A DNA stretch of 7,202 nt from Rhodanobacter sp. UBA5168. GTDB taxonomy: Bacteria; Pseudomonadota; Gammaproteobacteria; Xanthomonadales; Rhodanobacteraceae. How positions within the stretch are numbered: position 1 is the first letter of the stretch; every line of letters begins with the position of its first letter. Below the pieces are notes generated by a model that saw nothing but the letters and a program-made list of their open reading frames with translations, ran no database searches and was not told where the DNA came from. The stretch spans positions 6,346 through 13,547 of the forward strand of contig DHXA01000099.1 in NCBI GenBank assembly GCA_002413455.1, read 5' to 3'. Both the position numbers and the translations under genes were made by a program. Shown here one piece after another: positions 1 through 6,419 of the stretch.

Positions 1-281
1 CGTTCGAACAGCGCGGCGATCTGCGCGTAGGCAACGTAGGGATCGCGGGCGACCAGGGCTGTGCCCGGGCAGTCATCGAGGTTTTCCTCGCGCACCACCA
101 CCACGCCCGCCCGGGTTGTCGTCAACTGCGCGGTGTACTTGCTGTTGGAGAGGAAGCCCAATTGACTGGGTCCGGCTCCGGCCAGCGTGCCGACGCCGTC
201 GATGACGCGCGTGCCATCGCCGCTGAAAGTGAGCCCGAAGCGATCGGCCAGCTCGGCTACGGTGTAGTGGATTGCGCTCAT
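1..281 (-). CDS. lpxD: UDP-3-O-(3-hydroxyacyl)glucosamine N-acyltransferase, N-terminal part (runs off the window)
   Basis: LpxD adds the second 3-hydroxyacyl chain, from acyl-ACP, to the amino group of UDP-3-O-acylglucosamine in cytoplasmic lipid A synthesis. Only the first 93 codons are present. They cover the N-terminal uridine-binding domain and none of the left-handed beta-helix hexapeptide repeats or the catalytic histidine. Recognisable family segments are an early LADRFGL followed by GDG (residues 11-23), DGVGTLAGA (28-36), GFLSNSKY (42-49) and DPYVAYAQIAALF (80-92). The ATG at 281 is supported by GGAG at 291-288 with a 6-base spacer. The gene is cut off from bamA by an intrinsic terminator and has a promoter-like -10 box just upstream, so it probably starts a new transcription unit. 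Identification is from remembered family sequence; the full length cannot be judged. Confidence 0.9.
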   Translation of the reverse strand, partial: MSAIHYTVAELADRFGLTFSGDGTRVIDGVGTLAGAGPSQLGFLSNSKYTAQLTTTRAGVVVVREENLDDCPGTALVARDPYVAYAQIAALFE

Positions 282-304
282 GCTTGGCTCCAAACCTGCC
301 GGTC

Positions 305-310
305 ATTGTA
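305..310 (-). promoter_or_regulatory. Candidate sigma-70 -10 box for lpxD
   Basis: The minus strand reads TACAAT here, matching the TATAAT consensus at five of six positions. It lies between the terminator and the lpxD Shine-Dalgarno sequence. A start site about seven bases downstream would leave a leader of roughly 17 bases before the lpxD ATG. No good -35 hexamer is present at 16-18 bases; the 17-base position reads CTGCAC. The call rests on the -10 box and its location after a terminator. Confidence 0.45.
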
Positions 311-348
311 GAGGGTGGCGTCATGAGGTGCAGCGTCGGCCTGCCGGC

Positions 349-381
349 AAAAGAAAGCGCGGCATGGCCGCGCTTTCTTTT
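349..381. terminator. Bidirectional intrinsic terminator after bamA
   Basis: Arms 349-363 and 367-381 are perfect 15-base inverted repeats around a 3-base loop (364-366). The stem has a GC-rich apex (GCGCGGC/GCCGCGC) and an A-rich/T-rich base, so either strand ends in a run such as CTTTCTTTT. On the minus strand it starts 22 bases past the bamA stop codon and should end the long operon before lpxD. The symmetry means it could also stop plus-strand transcription. Confidence 0.93.
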
Positions 382-402
382 GTTCCTGACGGTGGGATCA
401 GA

Positions 403-2823
403 TCAGAACTGACTGCCGAAGGTGAACTGGATCCGCTCCTCGTAATGACGGTCGGCAGCCGACGAGCGGAACGGCACCGCGAAACTGATGATCAGCGGTC
501 CGATCGGCGCCTGCCATTGCAGCGACAGGCCGGTGGATGCGCGCAGGTCCGCCGCGTTGAAGCTCTGGTAGTCCTTGTAGACGTTGCCGACATCCATGAA
601 CCAGGACACGCGCGCCGTGTTGACATCCTTCAGGAACGGCAGCGGCAGGTAGACCTGCGCCGTGCCGAGCATCTTGAACGCGCCGCCGACCGGTTGCGAA
701 TAATAGGCGCCGCCGTTGCAGGTGCCGTTGGCGCTGGGAGCACTGCCGTCTATGCAAACGCGGGGCCCCAGCGTGTTGTCCTGGAAGCCGCGTACATCGC
801 GTACGCCACCGGCGTAGAGGTTCTGCCAGAACGGGAAATCCTGGCGCATGTCGGTCAGCACATGGTTGGGATTGGCCACCAGGCTCGCCGCTTTCAGCGC
901 ATCGAATGCGGTATCGCTGATGCCGTTGCCGCCATAGGTCTTGCCATAACCGACCTGGCCATCCAGGTACAGGACGAAACCCTTGCCGATCGGCCAGTAG
1001 TGGTTGATCTCGGTGGAGAGCTTCCAGTACTGCACGGTCGAGCCGGGCAGGGCGATGTCGGTCGTGGCGGAGATCAGGCCGCCGCGGGTCGGTGCCCAGT
1101 AGCCGTTGCGGGTGTCGTGATTCCAGCCCAGTGTTCCGGTCCACGAATGGATCGTCTTGTTGCCGATCTCGTTCTGGTAATCGATCAATATCTGCGGGCT
1201 GTAGCCGTCGAACAGGTTGACCTTGTTGCTGCTGATGCCCATGCCGATACGCACGCCGTCCGTCTCGGTGATCGGTATGCCCAGGTAGGTGGAGAAACTC
1301 TTGGCACTGGTGGCGTAGTTCGCGAAATCGGTATTGCCGTAGTCGGTTTTCGAATACGACGCGCTGTAGCCGATGCCGATGCCGCTGTCGGTCAGATAGG
1401 GGTTGTAGTAGTTGACGCCGAGATTGGTCTGATAGCTGCTGCGCTCGCCGCTGATCGAGAAGCTGTCGCCGGTGCCGAACAGGTTGTTCTGCGATACCGA
1501 GGCATTCAGGATGATGCCGGAGTACTGCGAATAGCCGACGCCGAACTGCATGCTGCCGGCGGATTGCTCCTCGACCTTGACGCTGACGTCCACCTGGTCT
1601 TGCGTGCCCGCAACCAGCTTCTTGTCGATGTCGACTTTCTTGAAATAGCCGAGTTTCTGCAGGCGGATCTTGGAACGATCGAGCGCCGCCTGCGAATACC
1701 AGGAACCTTCGAGCTGACGCATTTCACGGCGCAGCACGCCGTCTTCGGTGCGCGTATTGCCCTCGAATACCACCCGGCGCACGTATACGCGCTGGCCCGG
1801 TTCGATGTACATGGTCAGGTCGACGGTGCGCTTTTCCTTGTCCAGCTTGGGAACCGGAGTGACCTTGGCGTAGGCGTAGCCGATATTGGCCAGCACCGCC
1901 TTGATCGCTTTGCTGCTCTCCTCGATCGCGCCGCGGTTGAAGGTTTCGCCCTCCTTCACGAAGACCAGCTGGCGCATGGTCTTCTCCGGCAGGATCAGCT
2001 CACCGAGCAGCTTGACGCTGGCAACCTTGTAGATTTCACCTTCCTTGATGCTGGCGTCGATGTACATCGCGCGCTTGTCCGGCGCGATCGCCACCTGGGT
2101 GGAATCGACGCCGAAATCGGCGTAGCCGCGATCCATGTAATAGGACTGCAGCTTCTCCAGATCGCCGGAGAGCTTCTCGCGGGAGTACTGATCGTCCTTC
2201 GAGTACCACGACATCAGGTTGCTGGTGTCCGATTCAAAGCCGTCACGGATCTGCTTGTCGGTGAATGCGTGGTTGCCGAGGATGTTCAGTTCCTTGATCT
2301 TGGCCGCCTTGCCTTCGCGGATCTCGATCTCGACCGCGACGCGGTTGCGGTCCAGCGGGGTCACATGCGGCTCCACCGACACGTTGTACTTGCCGCGGTT
2401 GTAATACTGCCGGATCAGCTCCTGCTGCACGTTGTCCAGCGCCAGCCGATCGAAGGTTTCGCCCTCGGTGAGGCCGATTTCCTTCAGGCCCTTCTTCAGA
2501 TCGTCGGTCTTGATGTCCTTGTTGCCACGCAGAGTCAGCTTGGCGATGGACGGCCGTTCGACCACCTTGATCACCAGGATGTCGCCTTCGCGATCGAATT
2601 CCACGTCGCTGAAGAACTTGGTCTGATACAGCGCCCGGATGGCCTGCTGGGCCTCGTCGCTGGTCAGCCGATCACCCTTGTTCACGGGCAGGTAGTTGTA
2701 AACCGTACCGGCAGAAATGCGGCTGAGGCCGTCGATGCGGATGTCGGACACCACGAACGGGTCGAACGCAAACGCATTGGCGGAGAGGGAGGCAAGCAGG
2801 ATCAGCGCGGCGATACGCTTCAT
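403..2823 (-). CDS. bamA: Outer membrane protein assembly factor BamA (Omp85 family)
   Basis: BamA is the central subunit of the BAM complex and folds beta-barrel proteins into the outer membrane. The 806-residue product is close to the E. coli length (810). A Sec signal peptide (KR, then a hydrophobic stretch, cleavage likely after ANAFA, residue 19) precedes five POTRA domains, roughly 24-91, 92-172, 175-263, 266-344 and 347-421. A C-terminal barrel runs from about 422 to 806. The hallmark VRGF motif of loop 6 is at 677-680. Loop 6 also carries the only cysteines of the protein (690 and 702), like the cysteine pair in E. coli loop 6. The chain ends in a beta-signal-like strand finishing in phenylalanine (IQFTFGSQF). 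A weak GGA lies 7 bases before the ATG. Transcription probably comes from upstream genes and possibly from the 192-base gap before it, and ends at the terminator just downstream. An apparent insertion at about 627-664 is discussed in the findings. Confidence 0.98.
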   Translation of the reverse strand: MKRIAALILLASLSANAFAFDPFVVSDIRIDGLSRISAGTVYNYLPVNKGDRLTSDEAQQAIRALYQTKFFSDVEFDREGDILVIKVVERPSIAKLTLRGNKDIKTDDLKKGLKEIGLTEGETFDRLALDNVQQELIRQYYNRGKYNVSVEPHVTPLDRNRVAVEIEIREGKAAKIKELNILGNHAFTDKQIRDGFESDTSNLMSWYSKDDQYSREKLSGDLEKLQSYYMDRGYADFGVDSTQVAIAPDKRAMYIDASIKEGEIYKVASVKLLGELILPEKTMRQLVFVKEGETFNRGAIEESSKAIKAVLANIGYAYAKVTPVPKLDKEKRTVDLTMYIEPGQRVYVRRVVFEGNTRTEDGVLRREMRQLEGSWYSQAALDRSKIRLQKLGYFKKVDIDKKLVAGTQDQVDVSVKVEEQSAGSMQFGVGYSQYSGIILNASVSQNNLFGTGDSFSISGERSSYQTNLGVNYYNPYLTDSGIGIGYSASYSKTDYGNTDFANYATSAKSFSTYLGIPITETDGVRIGMGISSNKVNLFDGYSPQILIDYQNEIGNKTIHSWTGTLGWNHDTRNGYWAPTRGGLISATTDIALPGSTVQYWKLSTEINHYWPIGKGFVLYLDGQVGYGKTYGGNGISDTAFDALKAASLVANPNHVLTDMRQDFPFWQNLYAGGVRDVRGFQDNTLGPRVCIDGSAPSANGTCNGGAYYSQPVGGAFKMLGTAQVYLPLPFLKDVNTARVSWFMDVGNVYKDYQSFNAADLRASTGLSLQWQAPIGPLIISFAVPFRSSAADRHYEERIQFTFGSQF

Positions 2824-2839
2824 CGTCGATTCCGTTGGG

Positions 2840-3010
2840 TTATTTCGATGGAGCAGCCAGCGCGGCCGCCCCGATCAACGCATGAGGCAGGGCCAGGCCC
2901 TGCCTCGAAAGAGAGTCTGCAATCCACCGCAGAAGTGCTTCGGTTGACGCACCGCCGCGCTTCGCTGCCGCTGGCTGATGTGTCGCCGACATGCTGCTGT
3001 CGCCGGCCAT
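2840..3010 (-). CDS. Doubtful small ORF filling the rseP-bamA gap (56 codons, or 50 from the ATG at 2992)
   Basis: I do not recognise this product. An open frame starts 5 bases after the rseP stop and ends (TAA) 16 bases before the bamA ATG, so it fills almost the whole gap. The predicted peptide is alanine-rich. It has a polar start, a helix-prone middle (TEALLRWIADSLSRQG) and a mildly hydrophobic end (ALIGAAALAAPSK). Two starts are possible, ATG at 3010 or at 2992, and neither has a convincing Shine-Dalgarno sequence; both sit inside or at the edge of an inverted repeat. About 37 of 56 codons end in G or C, similar to the first-position GC, so the codon pattern gives little support. It may be a real small protein, a leader whose translation couples rseP to bamA, or a chance frame in GC-rich DNA. 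Confidence 0.25.
   Translation of the reverse strand: MAGDSSMSATHQPAAAKRGGASTEALLRWIADSLSRQGLALPHALIGAAALAAPSK
2884..2906. repeat. Perfect 11-base inverted repeat upstream of bamA
   Basis: Arms 2884-2894 (GAGGCAGGGCC) and 2896-2906 (GGCCCTGCCTC) are exact reverse complements around a single base. The RNA could form a stable GC-rich hairpin about 60 bases before the bamA start. Neither side has a T-run, so it does not look like an intrinsic terminator. It could be a processing or stability element, a pause site or a DNA operator; nothing in the sequence decides between these. Confidence 0.75.
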
Positions 3011-3030
3011 CGGCGTCACGACAGCAGCAT
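2991..3030. repeat. Perfect 12-base inverted repeat across the rseP stop codon
   Basis: Arms 2991-3002 (ATGCTGCTGTCG) and 3019-3030 (CGACAGCAGCAT) are exact reverse complements separated by 16 bases. On the transcribed strand, the last four rseP codons form the 5' arm and the TGA opens the loop. One possible small-ORF start (3010) lies in the loop and the other (2992) overlaps the end of the 3' arm. No U-tract follows, so this is not a standard intrinsic terminator. A 3'-end stabiliser or a translational or attenuation element is possible. Confidence 0.75.
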
Positions 3031-4362
3031 GCGGTGGATATCGTTGTAGAAAGCCAGCCCCATCAGGGTGAACAGCAATGCCAGCCCGATGTACTGACCG
3101 ACAATCATTGTCTGCTCGCTGACCGGACTGCCCTTGATCAACTCGACAAGATAATACAGCAGGTGCCCGCCATCCAGGACCGGGATCGGCAACAGGTTGA
3201 GAATCGCCAGACTCAGCGATACCAGCGCCAGAAACTGCAGGAACCAGGGCAACCCCATGTTGGCCGACGCATTGGCCACTTCGGCGATACCGATGACCCC
3301 GGAAAGGTTTCTGGTCGAAGCCTCGCCGGTGAGCATCTTGCCGAGCATGCCGAAGGTCTGCGTGGTGTTGCGCCAGGTAGTACTGAACGACGCACCCAAC
3401 GCCCTGACCGGACCATAGCGCACGGTGGCTGGCTCGATCGGCGGTGCACCGACACCCATCACCCATTTCTGCGGCTGACCTTCCAGCGACTCCCATTTGA
3501 CGGTGACGTTCAGCGGCAGTGGTTGGCCAGCACGTTCCACCACGACTGTCAGCTGCGGAGCCTTGGAAGCATCGGCCTGTACCAGCTTGCCGAACGCGAG
3601 GAAGTCGCTCACCGGCTTGCCGTTGACGCTCACGATGCGATCGCCGCCCCGCATGCCGGCCAGCGCCGCCGGCTGGCCAGCCATCACCGTGGCGGCAATC
3701 GCCGGCGGGGGCGCCAGTTGCAACCCGAGTTTGTCCAGGTACTGGACCACGTCCTGGCCTGGTGGCAATTCGTTCAGTGGCAAGGTCAGTTGACGTGCAT
3801 GACCGTCACGGCCGCGCACGGTGAGCGGCAACGGAGAGCGACCCAGCAGGGCATTGGTCACCGCATCCATCGCATCGGTCCAGGAGGTCACCGCCCGGCC
3901 ATCGATGCCGAGGATGCGGTCACCCGGCTGGATGCCGGCCTTGGCGGCGATGCTTTGCGGGGTTGCGGCCACCACCGGCGCCACGTCCGGGCGGCCCAAC
4001 ACGAACATCAGCCAGAACGCCGCCAGGGTGAAGATCAGGTTGAAACCCGGGCCGGCCGCGACGATGGCGATGCGTTTCCATACCGACTTGCCGGTGAACT
4101 CCTGATCGCGCAAAGCGGGATCGACCTCGCCCTCGCGGGCGTCGAGCATCTTGACGTAGCCGCCCAGCGGAATCACGGCAATCTGGTACTCGGTGCCGTC
4201 GCGGCCCACCCGTTTCCAGATGGCCTTGCCGAAACCGACCGAGAAACGCAGCACCTTGACGCCACAGCGGCGGGCGACCCAGTAGTGGCCGAATTCATGA
4301 AAGGTCACCAGCACGCCAAGCGTGACCAGCAACCAGAACACCGAGCCGAAGAAGGGAGTCAT
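3016..4362 (-). CDS. rseP: RIP site-2 zinc metalloprotease RseP
   Basis: RseP is an inner-membrane site-2 protease. In E. coli it cuts anti-sigma factor RseA after DegS, freeing sigma-E, and also clears signal peptide remnants. From the ATG at 4362 the product is 448 residues (E. coli 450). Membrane segment 1 carries the zinc motif HEFGH (22-26), at the same positions as in E. coli. The nearby GYVKML segment (68-73) is also typical. Two PDZ domains occupy about 127-195 and 221-290. A C-terminal membrane region holds the third zinc ligand in NLLPIPVLDGGHLL (Asp397). A TTG directly before the ATG (4365) could be read as a start, but ATG gives the usual length and spacing. No clear Shine-Dalgarno sequence precedes either codon. 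The gene lies 36 bases after dxr and in the same reading frame. Its last codons form an arm of an inverted repeat. Confidence 0.97.
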   Translation of the reverse strand: MTPFFGSVFWLLVTLGVLVTFHEFGHYWVARRCGVKVLRFSVGFGKAIWKRVGRDGTEYQIAVIPLGGYVKMLDAREGEVDPALRDQEFTGKSVWKRIAIVAAGPGFNLIFTLAAFWLMFVLGRPDVAPVVAATPQSIAAKAGIQPGDRILGIDGRAVTSWTDAMDAVTNALLGRSPLPLTVRGRDGHARQLTLPLNELPPGQDVVQYLDKLGLQLAPPPAIAATVMAGQPAALAGMRGGDRIVSVNGKPVSDFLAFGKLVQADASKAPQLTVVVERAGQPLPLNVTVKWESLEGQPQKWVMGVGAPPIEPATVRYGPVRALGASFSTTWRNTTQTFGMLGKMLTGEASTRNLSGVIGIAEVANASANMGLPWFLQFLALVSLSLAILNLLPIPVLDGGHLLYYLVELIKGSPVSEQTMIVGQYIGLALLFTLMGLAFYNDIHRMLLS

Positions 4363-4398
4363 CAAGTACCGTACGGAAAAGTCATCGAAGCAAGAATA

Positions 4399-5589
4399 TC
4401 AGCAAGCATTGCGCAGAATGCGGCGGGCCGCTTCACGGGCGACGCGGTCGCGTTCACACAGGGACTGAACATCGACCACGGCTTGCGCCGGCAGTTCCGC
4501 AAGTACGGCCTCGACCACGTCGGCGATCGACAGGAACGGCAGCGCGCCGGCCAGGAAGGCCTCCACCGCGATCTCGTTGGCGGCGTTCAGCACGGCCGGG
4601 GCGTCACCGGCTTCACGCAGCGCCTGGAATGCCAGCGCCAGACAGCGGAAGGTGACCAGATCCGGCTGCTCGAATTGCAGGGGCGCGCAGGCGGCCAGAT
4701 CCAGCGGAGCGACGCCGGCCTCCACGCGATCTGGCCAGGCCAGCGCATGGGCGAGCGCAGTGCGCATGTCCGGGTTGCCCAGTTGAGCCAGCACCGAGCC
4801 ATCGTCGTATTCGACCATCGAATGAATCAGGCTTTGCGGGTGCACCACCACTTCGATTGCCGCGGCCGGCGCGCCGAACAGGTGATGCGCCTCGATCACT
4901 TCCAGGCCCTTGTTCATCAGGGTGGCCGAATCGACGGAGATCTTGCGGCCCATCACCCAGTTCGGATGCTTGCAGGCCTGGTCCGGCGTGATGTGCATGA
5001 GCTGGGCGCGCGTGCGGCCACGGAACGGGCCGCCGGATGCGGTCAGGATGAGGCGACGCACTCCACTCTTGCGCAGGTCGGGCCGGCTGCCGGGCAGGCA
5101 CTGGGGCGGCAGGCATTGGAACAGCGCGTTGTGTTCGGAATCGACCGGGATCAGCGCGCCGCCGCCTCGGGCCACCGCTTCCAGCAGCAGCGGGCCGGCC
5201 ATTACGATGGACTCCTTGTTGGCCAGCAGCAGGCGCTTGCCCGCATGCGCGGCGGCGAGCGTGGATTCCAGCCCGGCGGCGCCGACGATCGCGGCCACCA
5301 CGGTGTCGCACAGATTGCTGGCGGCGGCGGCAGTCAATGCGGCGTGGCCGCTGGCCACTTCGCAGTGCACGCCGGCAACCGCCAACCGACGCGACAGCTC
5401 GGCCTCCAGTGCGGGATCGGCGATCACCGCGAGTTCGGGCCGATGCTGTACGCAAAGTGCCACCAGCGCCTCGACTTGCCGGTACGCGGTAAGGATGGTG
5501 GCGCGAAAACGCTCCGGGTGGCGGGCGATCACATCGAGCGTGCTGCCGCCAATGGAGCCGGTGGCGCCGAGGACGGCGACATTATTCAT
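4399..5589 (-). CDS. dxr: 1-deoxy-D-xylulose 5-phosphate reductoisomerase
   Basis: Dxr converts DXP to MEP using NADPH and a divalent metal, the committed step of the non-mevalonate isoprenoid pathway, in the cytoplasm. The 396-residue product matches the family length. The N-terminal NADPH-binding loop is [10 protein letters not shown] (8-17). LANKES is at 122-127, the metal-binding [10 protein letters not shown] at 149-158 (Asp150, Glu152) and the substrate-binding LTASGGPFR at 182-190. The [23 protein letters not shown] block (208-230) ends in the third metal ligand, Glu230. [13 protein letters not shown] is at 249-261 and NAANE at 335-339, near the start of the C-terminal helical domain. 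All expected catalytic and metal residues are present, so it should be active. Minor departures from the commonest motifs are GATGSIG for GSTGSIG and [13 protein letters not shown] for DMRTPIAHALAWP. The cdsA stop and dxr ATG are one base apart (TGAAATG), which suggests translational coupling; a modest GGA lies within the end of cdsA. Confidence 0.98.
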   Translation of the reverse strand: MNNVAVLGATGSIGGSTLDVIARHPERFRATILTAYRQVEALVALCVQHRPELAVIADPALEAELSRRLAVAGVHCEVASGHAALTAAAASNLCDTVVAAIVGAAGLESTLAAAHAGKRLLLANKESIVMAGPLLLEAVARGGGALIPVDSEHNALFQCLPPQCLPGSRPDLRKSGVRRLILTASGGPFRGRTRAQLMHITPDQACKHPNWVMGRKISVDSATLMNKGLEVIEAHHLFGAPAAAIEVVVHPQSLIHSMVEYDDGSVLAQLGNPDMRTALAHALAWPDRVEAGVAPLDLAACAPLQFEQPDLVTFRCLALAFQALREAGDAPAVLNAANEIAVEAFLAGALPFLSIADVVEAVLAELPAQAVVDVQSLCERDRVAREAARRILRNAC

Positions 5590-5590
5590 T

Positions 5591-6409
5591 TCAGAGATCC
5601 AGCAGCAGCATGCCGGCGGCGAACACCGGCAATGCGGCGAACACGCTGTCCAGCCGGTCCATCAGTCCGCCATGGCCCGGGAAAATGCTGCCCGAATCCT
5701 TCACCTGGGCATGCCGTTTCATCAGGCTCTCGGTCAGGTCGCCAACGATCGACACGGACACCGTGAGCACGGCCAGCAGTGCCAGTGCAAACAACGGCGC
5801 GCCGCGCACGTCGAGCAGCCAGCCACCCAGTTCGGCAACCAGTACGCCAGCCACCATGGCGCCATACGCACCCGCCCAGGTCTTGCCGGGGCTGATCTGG
5901 GGTGCCAATTTGCGTTTGCCGAACGTGCGGCCGCTGAAATAGGCGCCGATGTCGGATGCCCATACGATCACCAGCGCAAGCAGGGTCCACCAGTGGCCGT
6001 GTGGCTGATGGGCATGGATAGTGATCAGTGCGACCCATGCGGGAAAGATCACGAACGCACCGGCGAGCAGTTTCAGCAGCCGATTTTCGCGGGTGGGCGC
6101 CGCGCCGAACGCAAAATGACGCAGCCAGAGGCACGCCAGCAGCCACCATGCCACGCCAGCGGCCAACAGCAGCGGGGTGATTGCGGTGCCGCGCAGCCAC
6201 CACAGCAGCGCGAACACCAGCGTCGCCACGACCAGCAATCCGATCTGCCATGCCCGATTCTCCAAGCCGCTGAGCTGGGCCCATTCCCACAGGGCCGCCA
6301 GGAACGCCACCGAGACGATCAGCGCGAATACGGCGGTCGACGGCAGCAGGATGATCAGGATCGCCAATGGCGTGAGCACCAGGGCGGTGAGCGTGCGCTG
6401 AAGCAGCAT
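5591..6409 (-). CDS. cdsA: Phosphatidate cytidylyltransferase (CDP-diglyceride synthase)
   Basis: CdsA makes CDP-diacylglycerol from phosphatidic acid and CTP in the inner membrane, the branch point for phospholipid synthesis. The 272-residue protein is mostly hydrophobic, with several membrane segments (for example about 8-40, 56-72, 76-97, 112-131, 141-152, 181-198 and 205-222). The complete CDP-alcohol synthase signature is at 228-254: SLMKR, then [18 protein letters not shown]. The preceding loop has the typical [18 protein letters not shown] (153-170) and ISPGKTWAG (172-180), where the glutamate common after KT-x is alanine (Ala179). The ATG at 6409 is chosen because GAGGA (6419-6415) sits 5 bases upstream. 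The frame stays open far back through uppS, but those residues have no CdsA character. It follows uppS by 8 bases. Confidence 0.97.
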   Translation of the reverse strand: MLLQRTLTALVLTPLAILIILLPSTAVFALIVSVAFLAALWEWAQLSGLENRAWQIGLLVVATLVFALLWWLRGTAITPLLLAAGVAWWLLACLWLRHFAFGAAPTRENRLLKLLAGAFVIFPAWVALITIHAHQPHGHWWTLLALVIVWASDIGAYFSGRTFGKRKLAPQISPGKTWAGAYGAMVAGVLVAELGGWLLDVRGAPLFALALLAVLTVSVSIVGDLTESLMKRHAQVKDSGSIFPGHGGLMDRLDSVFAALPVFAAGMLLLDL

Positions 6410-6414
6410 GGGAA

Positions 6415-6419
6415 TCCTC
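6415..6419 (-). promoter_or_regulatory. Shine-Dalgarno site of cdsA overlapping the uppS stop
   Basis: GAGGA on the minus strand starts inside the uppS TGA and ends 5 bases before the cdsA ATG. It fixes the cdsA start at 6409. Ribosomes finishing uppS must pass over it, so uppS and cdsA translation are probably coupled. Confidence 0.8.

Noticed and set aside
73..324. Minus-strand 83-codon frame near the window start
   Set aside because: It overlaps lpxD in another frame and crosses the lpxD promoter and ribosome-binding site. The lpxD frame from 281 carries clear family motifs.
2824..3015. A sigma-E type promoter for bamA
   Set aside because: bamA is in the sigma-E regulon in E. coli, so I looked for GGAACTT and TCTGA-like boxes on the minus strand. 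Only a loose GAAGCACTT was seen, with no convincing partner.
2991..3030. Intrinsic terminator after rseP
   Set aside because: The stem is perfect but no T-run follows on either strand, unlike the bamA terminator at 349-381.
280..5766. Plus-strand open frame of 1828 codons
   Set aside because: It is codon-aligned antisense to bamA, rseP and dxr, and is open because those genes avoid TTA, CTA and TCA. It crosses the terminator and the gaps, its translation is low-complexity, and the minus-strand genes are certain.
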